From: an uncultured Bacilli bacterium
Lineage (GTDB): Bacteria > Bacillota_I > Bacilli_A > RF39 > UBA660
Length of the DNA stretch: 51,595 nucleotides
Reading direction: 5' to 3'
NCBI GenBank assembly: GCA_947626095.1
Contig: CANQQV010000011.1
Span: 1-51,595, forward strand
Position 1 is the stretch's first letter; each line of letters opens with the position of its first letter. The position numbers and the translations under genes were made by a program. Positions 24,416 to 31,810 of the stretch are shown here, one piece after another. The notes below the pieces were generated by a model. That model was not told where the DNA came from and made no database searches. It worked only from the letters and a program-made list of their open reading frames with translations.

Positions 24416-24979
24416 ATGATAATAGCAACAAATAATAAGGGTAAGATAAAAGAAATTAAAGAGATATTTAAAGATTATGATTTATATAGTTTAAAAGATA
24501 AAGGGATAGATGTTGATGTTGTTGAAGACCAAGATACTTTTTATGGTAATGCTTTAAAGAAAGCTAAAGAGATATATGAATTAACTAATGAACCAGTTAT
24601 AGCTGATGATTCAGGATTATGTGTTTTAGAATTAGATGGCTGGCCAGGAGTGTTAACGCATAGATTTTTAGGTGAAGAGGCAACTGACGAAGAACGAAAT
24701 AAAGCGATAATTGAAAAGGTTAATGTTTTAAGTAGTCGTAAAGCGAAAGTAGTATGTAATATGGTTTATTATGATGGAAGTAAGACTTTAGTGGGTGTTG
24801 GAGAGATAAATGGTAATATTACTAAAGAAATGCGTGGAGAGAACGGTTTTGGCTTTGATTCAATATTTGAATTAGAAAATGGTAAAACATTAGCTGAACT
24901 TAGTTCTGTAGAAAAGAATAAAGTAAGTGCAAGGTATTTGGCGCTGGTTGATTTAAAGAAACAATTAGATAATAAATAA
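24416..24979 (+). CDS. rdgB: XTP/dITP pyrophosphatase RdgB (HAM1 family)
   Basis: The 187-residue enzyme begins IIATNNKGKIKEI, with the signature ADDSGLCV (about 62-69) and GENGFGFDSIF (about 141-151). It hydrolyses non-canonical purine NTPs (ITP, dITP, XTP) to the monophosphate, keeping deaminated bases out of DNA and RNA. Length and motifs are complete. GGTGAT supports ATG 24416; the ATG at 24412 is out of frame. Confidence 0.93.
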   Translation: MIIATNNKGKIKEIKEIFKDYDLYSLKDKGIDVDVVEDQDTFYGNALKKAKEIYELTNEPVIADDSGLCVLELDGWPGVLTHRFLGEEATDEERNKAIIEKVNVLSSRKAKVVCNMVYYDGSKTLVGVGEINGNITKEMRGENGFGFDSIFELENGKTLAELSSVEKNKVSARYLALVDLKKQLDNK

Positions 24980-24980
24980 A

Positions 24981-25009
24981 ACTCATTTCAAAAACGAAAT
25001 GAGTTTTTT
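24981..25009. terminator. Bidirectional terminator between rdgB and the NPTTG protein
   Basis: ACTCATTTC (24981-24989) pairs with GAAATGAGT (24996-25004), flanked by As and Ts on both sides, between convergent genes. Confidence 0.85.
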
Positions 25010-25010
25010 G

Positions 25011-25667
25011 TTAAGCTTTTCTAAAGAAATATACTAAACCTATGCCACTAATTAAGATTAAACCAAGAGGTAAGATAAGATTTAAGTCACCAGTAGTAGG
25101 ATTTTCTTCTTTAATTTTTTCGGCTATTTCAGGTGACCATTCTTTGTCTTTTCCTTCAGTATCTAAAAGAGATATTTTTTCTGGATCTATTTCGATTATG
25201 ACATATTGATCATTATGACCATCTTTATCCCAATCAAAACTATATTTATAAGTTAATTTTTTACCATCTAATAGAACTTTTTTTAAGTTAGTTGGAGTAA
25301 TACCGACATAATCTTTAAATGATGAAGCTTTAATTTCAGTAGTTTTATTGTCTGGGGTGGTTACTTTAAAATTTGAATCATTGTCATCACTTGGTTCAGT
25401 TACCTCAAAACCAATCCAAGCAGCAGGACCTGGTCTTTCACCATCAGCGGCATCGTTATCTTTTTCTAACATTTTGAATGTTGAAGCACCATATCTAATG
25501 TAGGTAGTATCTCCTTTCGTTTCAATTGTTCCTTTGCCAGAGGTAAGTGAATCTCCAGCTTTTTCTGTTATGTCTTTGACTTCACCGTAATTGCTAGCAG
25601 CAAAGACATGAGGAATTAATGCTAGCGACATTATAATGAATATTGGGATCATTATAATTCTTTTCAT
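25011..25667 (-). CDS. Sortase-anchored surface protein with NPTTG motif
   Basis: The 218-residue precursor has a signal peptide (about 1-23, cleavage after VFAA), a roughly 165-residue outer domain and a sorting signal: NPTTG (about 189-193), a hydrophobic helix and a positively charged end (FFRKA). The outer domain is unknown and contains a calcium-binding-like DWDKDGHND stretch (about 145-153). NPxTG-type motifs are used by class B/D sortases, and a class B sortase is encoded divergently 62 bases away, so this is very likely its dedicated substrate. AAGGAG precedes the start on the minus strand. Confidence 0.8.
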   Translation of the reverse strand: MKRIIMIPIFIIMSLALIPHVFAASNYGEVKDITEKAGDSLTSGKGTIETKGDTTYIRYGASTFKMLEKDNDAADGERPGPAAWIGFEVTEPSDDNDSNFKVTTPDNKTTEIKASSFKDYVGITPTNLKKVLLDGKKLTYKYSFDWDKDGHNDQYVIIEIDPEKISLLDTEGKDKEWSPEIAEKIKEENPTTGDLNLILPLGLILISGIGLVYFFRKA

Positions 25668-25729
25668 AAACCGACTCCTTTTTTCATAATAATATTTTAG
25701 TCATTCTTCTATGACTGAGGTGATTATCA

Positions 25730-26584
25730 ATGAAGAAATACATGACTTTGGAAGAGTTTTTTAAAACATCAACAACTATTAAGAAAAGAAAGAAGAATAT
25801 ATTAGATTATATGGTAGCTATTGGATGTTTTAGTATTATCATCTTCTCATTATATACTATATTTAATTGGTATAAAGATAATTCCAAAATTAGACAATTA
25901 AATACAGAAATTCTGCAAAATACTAATATTATAAATAGTAATGAAAAAGGAGAATTAGTTAATCCACCAGTAGATATGAATAGTAATTATTATTACTATA
26001 CTAAGTTCTCTTTAACGGAAGTAGATTTTAGTAAATTAAAGGAAAGTAATGATGATACTGTAGCTTTTATTAAAATTGATAATACGAATGTGAATTATCC
26101 AGTAGTACAAGTAGATAATAATGCTTATTATTTAAAACATTCTTTTGATAAAAAGAGTAATAAAGGTGGATGGATATTTTTAGACTTTAGAAATGATATC
26201 AATAATTTAAGTGATAATACGATTATATATGGACATTCGAGATTAGATGGAACGATGTTTGGGAGTCTTAAAAATACTTTAACTGATTATTGGCAGAGTG
26301 ATAAGAATAATTATGTGATTTATATATCAACACCTAAAGAAAATATGTTGTTTCAAATATTTAGTATTTATACTATTCAAAAGGAGAATTATTATATCAG
26401 AACTAGTTTTGAAACTAAGAAAGATAAACAAAAGTGGTTAGATACGATGAAAGAAAGGAATATAGTACCAATAGATACAGAGGTTAATGTTGATGATAAG
26501 ATATTAACTCTATCGACGTGTCAGAATAATCATGATGGAAGAATTGTGGTGCAAGCGAAGTTGATTAAGAAGCAGATAAGATAG
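25730..26584 (+). CDS. srtB: Class B sortase
   Basis: The 284-residue enzyme has an N-terminal membrane anchor (about 28-47) and a sortase domain with His169 (IYGHSR), Cys264 (TLSTC) and Arg271 (DGRIVVQ), the full catalytic triad. The long segment before TLSTC is typical of SrtB. It cleaves the sorting signal between Thr and Gly and attaches the protein to the wall peptide. The divergent neighbour carries NPTTG. AGGTGA supports ATG 25730. Between the two genes an AGTCAT/ATGACT inverted repeat (25699-25716) may be regulatory. Confidence 0.9.
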   Translation: MKKYMTLEEFFKTSTTIKKRKKNILDYMVAIGCFSIIIFSLYTIFNWYKDNSKIRQLNTEILQNTNIINSNEKGELVNPPVDMNSNYYYYTKFSLTEVDFSKLKESNDDTVAFIKIDNTNVNYPVVQVDNNAYYLKHSFDKKSNKGGWIFLDFRNDINNLSDNTIIYGHSRLDGTMFGSLKNTLTDYWQSDKNNYVIYISTPKENMLFQIFSIYTIQKENYYIRTSFETKKDKQKWLDTMKERNIVPIDTEVNVDDKILTLSTCQNNHDGRIVVQAKLIKKQIR

Positions 26585-26615
26585 AGTAATGACGATAATT
26601 AATTTTTAAAAGTAC

Positions 26616-26644
26616 TTGATTTTCACCAGAAAATATCGTAAAAT
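26616..26644 (+). promoter_or_regulatory. Promoter of abiEi-abiEii
   Basis: TTGATT (26616-26621), 17 bp, TAAAAT (26639-26644). An inverted repeat (ATTTTCACC 26619-26627 and GGTGAAAAT 26655-26663) brackets it. Confidence 0.55.
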
Positions 26645-26663
26645 GATATAAAGAGGTGAAAAT

Positions 26664-27254
26664 ATGGTATTAACTAGTGAAATTGCTAAGAATTATTTGA
26701 TTAATTATGCTAATAAAACTACTAAGTTATCAAGAGAAGTAAAAAATAATCGATTATTTAGAATTATAAATGGTTTATATGAAACTAATGCTAATGTTCC
26801 AGGATATTTGTTAGCTTCTAGTATTTATGGTCCTTCTTATATTTCGTTTGAATATGCCTTATCTTATTATGGATTAATACCAGAAAGAGTAACTACTATT
26901 ACTTGTGCTACTTTTGATAAGAAAAAAAAGAAGGAATATAAAACAGATTTTGGTGTATTTACTTATAGAGATGTTCCATCATTGGCTTATCCTGAAGAAA
27001 TAATTTTAAAAGAAGAAGATAATTATTCATATCAGATAGCAACACCCGAAAAAGCTCTATGTGATAAATTGTATACTTTACCTCCTTTATTTAATTTTTC
27101 CAATTTAGAAAATATGTTGTTTAATGACTTGAGAATAGATGAAGAAACTTTTAATAATTTAGATGAAGAAAAAGTTTATAAATTAAGTAGATTATATCAT
27201 TCTACAAATGTTGATTTATTGGCTAGATATATGAGGAGGAATAAAAATGAATAA
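26664..27254 (+). CDS. abiEi: AbiEi-type antitoxin/transcriptional regulator
   Basis: The 196-residue protein has an N-terminal winged-helix region (about 1-70) and the AbiEi C-terminal part, with SYISFEYALSYYGLIPE near 56-72 and ATPEKALCDKLYT near 128-140. AbiEi proteins repress their own operon and neutralise the AbiEii nucleotidyltransferase toxin in a type IV-like toxin-antitoxin and phage-defence system. It overlaps abiEii by 8 bases. Regulation: the inverted repeat around the promoter is a natural AbiEi operator. Confidence 0.85.
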   Translation: MVLTSEIAKNYLINYANKTTKLSREVKNNRLFRIINGLYETNANVPGYLLASSIYGPSYISFEYALSYYGLIPERVTTITCATFDKKKKKEYKTDFGVFTYRDVPSLAYPEEIILKEEDNYSYQIATPEKALCDKLYTLPPLFNFSNLENMLFNDLRIDEETFNNLDEEKVYKLSRLYHSTNVDLLARYMRRNKNE

Positions 27255-28107
27255 TATTATTGAACAAATGTTAAGTAAGTATGAAATAAAAAATTTGAAT
27301 GATGAAATAAATGCCTTAAAGGAAATTATTCAGGAGATAGTTCTAGCTGGTTTATCAAGAGGGAACTTTTTTAATGAAGCTGCTTTTTATGGTGGAACAT
27401 CTTTAAGAATATTTTATAATTTAGATAGATTTTCTGAAGATTTGGACTTTGCGTTAATAAAACCAAATAAAGATTTTGATTTGAGTAAATATTTTCCTTA
27501 TATCGAAAAAGAATTAAAGGCTTATGGTATTAAATTAGAGATAACAATCAAAAATAAAAATATTGATTCTAATATTACGTCTGCGTTTTTAAAAGGAGAT
27601 ACATTAGAACATATCTTAAAATTTTTCCCAAGTGAAGAAGATCATACTTATAATCATATATTAAAAGATTTAAAGATTAAATTTGAAGTAGATATTAATC
27701 CTCCTACTGGGGCAACTTTTGAAGATAAATATAAATTATTACCAAGTCCTCATCAAATTAAATTATATGATAAAGAATCATTATTAGCGGGTAAGATTCA
27801 TGCTATTTTATGTAGAGGGTGGAAGTCAAGAACAAAAGGACGAGATTTATATGATTATGTTTTCTTTTTAGCTAATGATACAAAAGTTAATTTAGAATTA
27901 TTAAAAAATAAATTAATTGAATCTGATTATATTAAACCTAGTGATCTTTTTGATATAGGAAAGTTAAAAGAATTGTTAATAAATAAATTTAATGAAATTG
28001 ATTATAATGATGCTAAGGAAGATGTTAAACCTTTTATTAGAAATGTAGATAGTATTGAGATTTGGAGTAAAGAATTCTTTATTAGTATTACAGATAAACT
28101 TATTTAA
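27247..28107 (+). CDS. abiEii: AbiEii-type nucleotidyltransferase toxin
   Basis: The 286-residue protein has the nucleotidyltransferase motif GGTS (49-52) with DLD (65-67), and KSRTKGRDLYDYVFF (about 194-208), all AbiEii hallmarks. Homologues transfer nucleotides, some onto tRNA acceptor stems, to stop translation and growth. The catalytic residues are intact, so the toxin should be active. The start overlaps the antitoxin end with AGGAGG ahead, which couples translation. Confidence 0.88.
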   Translation: MNNIIEQMLSKYEIKNLNDEINALKEIIQEIVLAGLSRGNFFNEAAFYGGTSLRIFYNLDRFSEDLDFALIKPNKDFDLSKYFPYIEKELKAYGIKLEITIKNKNIDSNITSAFLKGDTLEHILKFFPSEEDHTYNHILKDLKIKFEVDINPPTGATFEDKYKLLPSPHQIKLYDKESLLAGKIHAILCRGWKSRTKGRDLYDYVFFLANDTKVNLELLKNKLIESDYIKPSDLFDIGKLKELLINKFNEIDYNDAKEDVKPFIRNVDSIEIWSKEFFISITDKLI

Positions 28108-28123
28108 ATAATTTTTTGAATTT

Positions 28124-28162
28124 AAAAAGAGTAATATTTAGAAATTAAGTATTACTCTTTTT
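28124..28162. terminator. Bidirectional terminator between abiEii and the XRE gene
   Basis: AAAAAGAGTAATA (28124-28136) pairs with TATTACTCTTTTT (28150-28162); convergent genes on both sides. Confidence 0.85.
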
Positions 28163-28415
28163 TATACATATCTACGCGTTTAGGTAGTTTTTTAGCTTTT
28201 ATAGCTGTGCTTTCTTCAAATAGTAGAATTGGTTTAATATTTAATGATTTGGCGATTAAATCAATGTTTTTGCAAGTTAAATTGGCATATCCATTTTCGA
28301 TGGTACTTATGTAAGCCATTTTAAATTTTGTTTTATTAGCAAATTGTTCTTGAGTAATATTATTTTGATATCTATACCATTTTGTATTAAGACCAATTAA
28401 TTCCATCGAATTCAT
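28152..28415 (-). CDS. Small XRE-family regulator
   Basis: The 87-residue protein is essentially one Cro/CI helix-turn-helix (about 7-68) with ITQEQFANKTKF and AYISTIENGYANL as the two helices. It lies divergent to a lipoprotein gene; the region between holds a perfect 7-2-7 palindrome at 28515-28530 that is a good operator candidate. GGTGGTGA precedes the start on the minus strand. It could alternatively act on the neighbouring abiE operon, but the convergent layout makes that less likely. Confidence 0.8.
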   Translation of the reverse strand: MNSMELIGLNTKWYRYQNNITQEQFANKTKFKMAYISTIENGYANLTCKNIDLIAKSLNIKPILLFEESTAIKAKKLPKRVDMYKKE

Positions 28416-28514
28416 TAAATCACCACCAGTTAAACTATTAATTATTAAGATATAAATTAATCATATTTAAATTATAAAGTTTAAAACAATATAATTTAAT
28501 ACCAATAAAACTTA

Positions 28515-28530
28515 TTAAGATTTATCTTAA
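28515..28530. promoter_or_regulatory. Palindromic operator candidate between XRE gene and lipoprotein
   Basis: TTAAGATTTATCTTAA is a perfect inverted repeat (7-2-7). It lies about 20 bp upstream of the lipoprotein -10, at the -35 position. Confidence 0.5.
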
Positions 28531-28546
28531 CAAAGAATAATTAACA

Positions 28547-28555
28547 TGTTATAAT
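28547..28555 (+). promoter_or_regulatory. Extended -10 of the lipoprotein gene
   Basis: TGTTATAAT with TATAAT at 28550-28555. Just after it, TTCCTTT and AAAGGAA form a small inverted repeat including the Shine-Dalgarno. Confidence 0.65.
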
Positions 28556-28581
28556 TCCTTTATGAAAGGAAATAATGAAAT

Positions 28582-29622
28582 ATGAAAAAGAAGATATTAA
28601 GTTTATTATTAATTGGTATATTATTTATAGTTTTAACAGGGTGTGGAGATACTAATGAAAAAAAGAGTAAATCTAGCGGTGAAGATAATGTTTTATCATC
28701 AAAAGTAAAAGCTGGAGATTATGTAGATTACAAAGTAGAAAAAGATATTAGTTATGTAGCGCCTCAAGATAAGACTGGATATACTAAAGATCAAACTTTT
28801 GAAACTACTGGTGAAGAAAAATGGCGTGTTATGAATGTTAATTCAGATGGAACAATAGATTTAATTATGGATGGATATGGTCTATCTATTATTGATCAAG
28901 GCTTACATTTTAAGGGCAAATTAGGTGTGGAAAATTTTGAATCTGAACTAAATAATGTAATTAATATTTATCTTAATAAAGATTATGCAACAAAGGCAAG
29001 AAGTTTAAATAGAGCTGATATTGAGACTATGCTAGATTTAGAAGCAACCAAAAAGCAATTATTAAAAATATATGATAGTGATTCAATTTTATTCAAACGA
29101 GATGAAAATATAGATATAAGTGGTACAAGAGATGAAGCTCTAGAAAATATGAGTAAAACATATTATAGTTATTTAACTGGATATACTTATGGAGATGTTA
29201 TTACAATTGATGGTGAATCTATTCAGTATAATTTAAAATTTCCTTTAGAAAAGGGCTTTTATGACTGTATTACAAATGAAGAATATAGAGATTTACTTGA
29301 GGGCACATTCTCAGTTTGGCTTGGAGATAAACCTTCAACTTCTATAAATTATAACTGGAATTATCAATCTTACTATATTGATTATAAGTCATATATATTA
29401 TCTTTTGAAACTGATGATAATGGAATCAAATGGTATGAAATGAAGAGTAGTGATTGGTTCTATAGGCTAAATTTAAGTGAAACAGGAGAAAATACATTTA
29501 CTAAGGGTAGTGGTATTGAAGGTACCCATGAAGGAAATGTTAAACCAATTGTTACTTTAAAATCTGGTCTTAAAATAAGTGGTGGAAAAGGTACTGAGGA
29601 TAGCCCATACACTATAAAATAA
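28582..29622 (+). CDS. Lipoprotein with DUF6273-like domain
   Basis: The 346-residue precursor has a lipoprotein signal (about 1-20, lipobox LTGC with Cys21), a Lys/Ser-rich spacer and then a domain starting GDYVDYK with EEKWRVMNVNSDG (about 85-97). It resembles the DUF6273/surface-exposed family seen in gut Bacillota, of unknown function. The end (IVTLKSGLKISGGKGTEDSPY) matches that family. It is expected to sit on the outer membrane-leaflet side facing the wall. Divergent from the XRE regulator and probably controlled by it. Confidence 0.75.
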   Translation: MKKKILSLLLIGILFIVLTGCGDTNEKKSKSSGEDNVLSSKVKAGDYVDYKVEKDISYVAPQDKTGYTKDQTFETTGEEKWRVMNVNSDGTIDLIMDGYGLSIIDQGLHFKGKLGVENFESELNNVINIYLNKDYATKARSLNRADIETMLDLEATKKQLLKIYDSDSILFKRDENIDISGTRDEALENMSKTYYSYLTGYTYGDVITIDGESIQYNLKFPLEKGFYDCITNEEYRDLLEGTFSVWLGDKPSTSINYNWNYQSYYIDYKSYILSFETDDNGIKWYEMKSSDWFYRLNLSETGENTFTKGSGIEGTHEGNVKPIVTLKSGLKISGGKGTEDSPYTIK

Positions 29623-29662
29623 TTAATTTATTTGGTGATGACAATAACAAATGATTTATATG

Positions 29663-29690
29663 AGATTATCAGAAATGATAGTCTTTTTAT
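29663..29690 (+). terminator. Terminator after the lipoprotein gene
   Basis: AGATTATCA (29663-29671) pairs with TGATAGTCT (29676-29684, one G-U) over a GAAA loop, then Ts. Confidence 0.8.
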
Positions 29691-29781
29691 TTTATTTAAA
29701 TCAGATTTAAATTTTTATATATGAATTTCTTTTTAGTGTCTAAATAGTTTTTTTGTCATAGATTATAATGAGGTGAAAACT

Positions 29782-30987
29782 ATGAAGAAAGTGGTTTTAG
29801 ATAGTGGTCATGGTGGCATCGACAAAGGATCTTCAGGTAATGGAATTATTGAAAAAGAATATACTTTAAAGATATCAGAATATATTCATAAAAGATTAGA
29901 TGAGTTAGGAATAGAAAATACAATGGTGAGAACTACTGATGAAACTATTGAACCTAATGATCGTGTTAAAAGAATATTAGATATATATGGTAATAATAAA
30001 GATGTTATTGTCCTTAGTAACCATATTAATGCTGGTGGAGGACAGGGTTCAGAGATTATCTATGCTTTAAGAAATAGTGATGCTTTAAGTAAAAGAATAG
30101 CTACTGAATTAGAAAATAATGGAAGAGATGTAAGAAAGTATTATCAAAGAAGATATCCATCAGATTCAAGTAAAGATTACTATTTTATACATCGTAATAC
30201 TGGTAATACAGAAGCTATTATAGTAGAATATGGTTTTTTAGATAATAGTACAGATGCTGAGTTACTAAAGAAATATTGGGAAGATTATGCAGAAGCGGTT
30301 GTTAAAGCGATAGCTGGTTATATTGGAGTACCATATAGTTTTACAGGGGAATCTGCTAATGAAAACTATTATATTGTTAAAAAAGGTGATAGTTTATGGA
30401 GTATTGCTAATAAATTTGGATTAACTGTGGAAAAGTTAAAAGATATGAACAACTTAGCTAGTAACATAATATCAGTTGGACAGAGATTGCTTGTAAAAGA
30501 TACTAGTTCAAGTAGTGATGTAGGAGTTTATTATACAGTTAAATCAGGTGATACATTATATGGCATAGCTAAACAATATGGCTTAACAGTTGATGAACTT
30601 AAGAAGATGAATAATCTAACTTCGAATAATTTAACGATTAATCAGAAATTACTAGTTAGTGGAACAGGCGATAATAGTTCTAATAGTGATTATGATACTT
30701 ATATAGTTAAGAGTGGAGATAGTTTATGGAGTATAGCTAGTAAATATGGAACAACTGTGGATAATTTAAAAGATATTAACAACTTAAATAGTGATTTATT
30801 AAGTATTGGACAAAAGTTATTATTGCCTAAGAGTAGTAGCGGATCAAGTAAAACTTATGTTGTAAAAGCTGGAGATACATTATATCAGATAGCAAGAAAA
30901 TATGGAACGACAGTAACGGATATTATTAATTTAAATGATATAAAAACAACTAATTTAAGTATTGGACAGGAATTATTAATACCTTAG
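29782..30987 (+). CDS. N-acetylmuramoyl-L-alanine amidase with four LysM repeats
   Basis: The 401-residue protein starts directly with an Amidase_3 domain (about 1-180; zinc ligands His10, Glu24, His81 and catalytic Glu149). Four LysM peptidoglycan-binding repeats follow (about 196-238, 251-293, 306-349, 358-401). It cleaves the bond between N-acetylmuramic acid and the stem peptide. There is no signal peptide, as in sporulation autolysins of the CwlC type that dissolve the mother-cell wall from inside; that use is inferred. AGGTGA lies at 29771-29776, so ATG 29782 is the start, not GTG 29773. Confidence 0.88.
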   Translation: MKKVVLDSGHGGIDKGSSGNGIIEKEYTLKISEYIHKRLDELGIENTMVRTTDETIEPNDRVKRILDIYGNNKDVIVLSNHINAGGGQGSEIIYALRNSDALSKRIATELENNGRDVRKYYQRRYPSDSSKDYYFIHRNTGNTEAIIVEYGFLDNSTDAELLKKYWEDYAEAVVKAIAGYIGVPYSFTGESANENYYIVKKGDSLWSIANKFGLTVEKLKDMNNLASNIISVGQRLLVKDTSSSSDVGVYYTVKSGDTLYGIAKQYGLTVDELKKMNNLTSNNLTINQKLLVSGTGDNSSNSDYDTYIVKSGDSLWSIASKYGTTVDNLKDINNLNSDLLSIGQKLLLPKSSSGSSKTYVVKAGDTLYQIARKYGTTVTDIINLNDIKTTNLSIGQELLIP

Positions 30988-31014
30988 AAAGTAAGTTAAA
31001 TTCTTACTTTTTTT
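30988..31014 (+). terminator. Terminator after the LysM amidase
   Basis: AAAGTAAG (30988-30995) pairs with CTTACTTT (31003-31010), then Ts to 31014. Confidence 0.8.
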
Positions 31015-31032
31015 AATAAATGTAAAATGTTT

Positions 31033-31093
31033 TTAACTTTTTGTTAATAAGGTATTGACTTTTATATATGTTATTAATATAATGATAATAACA
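31033..31093 (+). promoter_or_regulatory. NAD-regulon promoter/operator module, pncA copy
   Basis: The module holds an upstream palindrome TTAAC-N5-GTTAA (31033-31047) and a downstream palindrome TGTTATTA-N9-TAATAACA (31069-31093) covering the -10. Their centres are 41 bp apart. The promoter is TTGACT (31055-31060), 17 bp, TATAAT (31078-31083). The same 61-bp layout recurs at 39781-39841. A NrtR-type regulator encoded at 50686 is the likely binder. Confidence 0.75.
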
Positions 31094-31125
31094 GAAAACA
31101 AAAAGCTGTTTAAATTTTTAATATT

Positions 31126-31171
31126 TGATATTAATAAAATGATAATAACTTTATTATAATATCTGATATTA
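31126..31171 (+). promoter_or_regulatory. Secondary operator-like repeats in the pncA leader
   Basis: TGATATTA-N9-TAATAACT (31126-31150) is a one-to-two-mismatch copy of the main operator, and TAATATC-T-GATATTA (31157-31171) is a perfect 15-bp palindrome. Both lie between the start of RNA and the pncA start codon. Confidence 0.45.
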
Positions 31172-31204
31172 ACAAAAAGTAAAAAAGAAAAGGAAATGAG
31201 AAAA

Positions 31205-31807
31205 ATGAATAAGAAAAAAGAAATTAGTAAAATGAATGAAGCAGTATTTTTAATCGATATGAATGTAGGTTTTTGTGAGGAAGGAAAGTTAGCAGATCCA
31301 ACTATTAAGCATATTGTACCTAACATTATTCCAATTATTAGAACAACTTTAGAAAAGGGTGAAGGATTATTTGTCGTAAATGATTGTCATACTAAAGATA
31401 GTGTAGAACTTAAAAGATATCCTGAACATTGTATGGGAGATAAAGAATCTAGAACAATTAAAGAATTAGCTATTTATGAAGAATATGCAAGCAAAACTTT
31501 TTTAAAAAATTCAACTTGTGCTTTATTTGCCCCAGGGATGATGGAAATGCTTATGGATATGGGTGAACTTAAAAGAGTAGTTATTGTAGGTTGTTGTACT
31601 GATATATGTATTCAAAACTTTGCAATAGCTTTAAGAAACTTCTTTGATGAAATGAATATGGATGTCGATATTATCGTACCTAAAGATGCGGTTGAAACTT
31701 ATGATATACCAAATGTTCATGAGAGAAAACCAAATAATGAAAGGGCTTATACAGTAATGGAAAATACAGGAATTAAATTAGTTAAAACAATGAGTGAGGA
31801 GAATTAA
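31205..31807 (+). CDS. pncA: Nicotinamidase
   Basis: The 200-residue isochorismatase-fold enzyme has Asp18 (FLIDMN) and catalytic Cys135 (TDICIQ) with the preceding GCC, as in nicotinamidases. It converts nicotinamide to nicotinate, the first salvage step. It heads the operon pncA-pncB-nudix-nadE, with pncB 4 bases on. ATG 31205 is preferred to 31196 because AAAAGG (31188-31193) is better spaced. Regulation is probably by NrtR through the palindrome over its -10. Confidence 0.9.
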   Translation: MNKKKEISKMNEAVFLIDMNVGFCEEGKLADPTIKHIVPNIIPIIRTTLEKGEGLFVVNDCHTKDSVELKRYPEHCMGDKESRTIKELAIYEEYASKTFLKNSTCALFAPGMMEMLMDMGELKRVVIVGCCTDICIQNFAIALRNFFDEMNMDVDIIVPKDAVETYDIPNVHERKPNNERAYTVMENTGIKLVKTMSEEN

Positions 31808-31810
31808 GAT

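Noticed and set aside
29757-29765. Sigma-K type -10 (CATAnnnTA) before the LysM amidase
   Set aside because: The -10 matches, but there is no AC at the -35 position and RNA would start inside the Shine-Dalgarno.
31033-31326. Minus-strand open frame over the pncA leader
   Set aside because: It overlaps the promoter/operator module and pncA and encodes a low-complexity Ile/Leu/Ser sequence; it is a by-product of AT-rich DNA.
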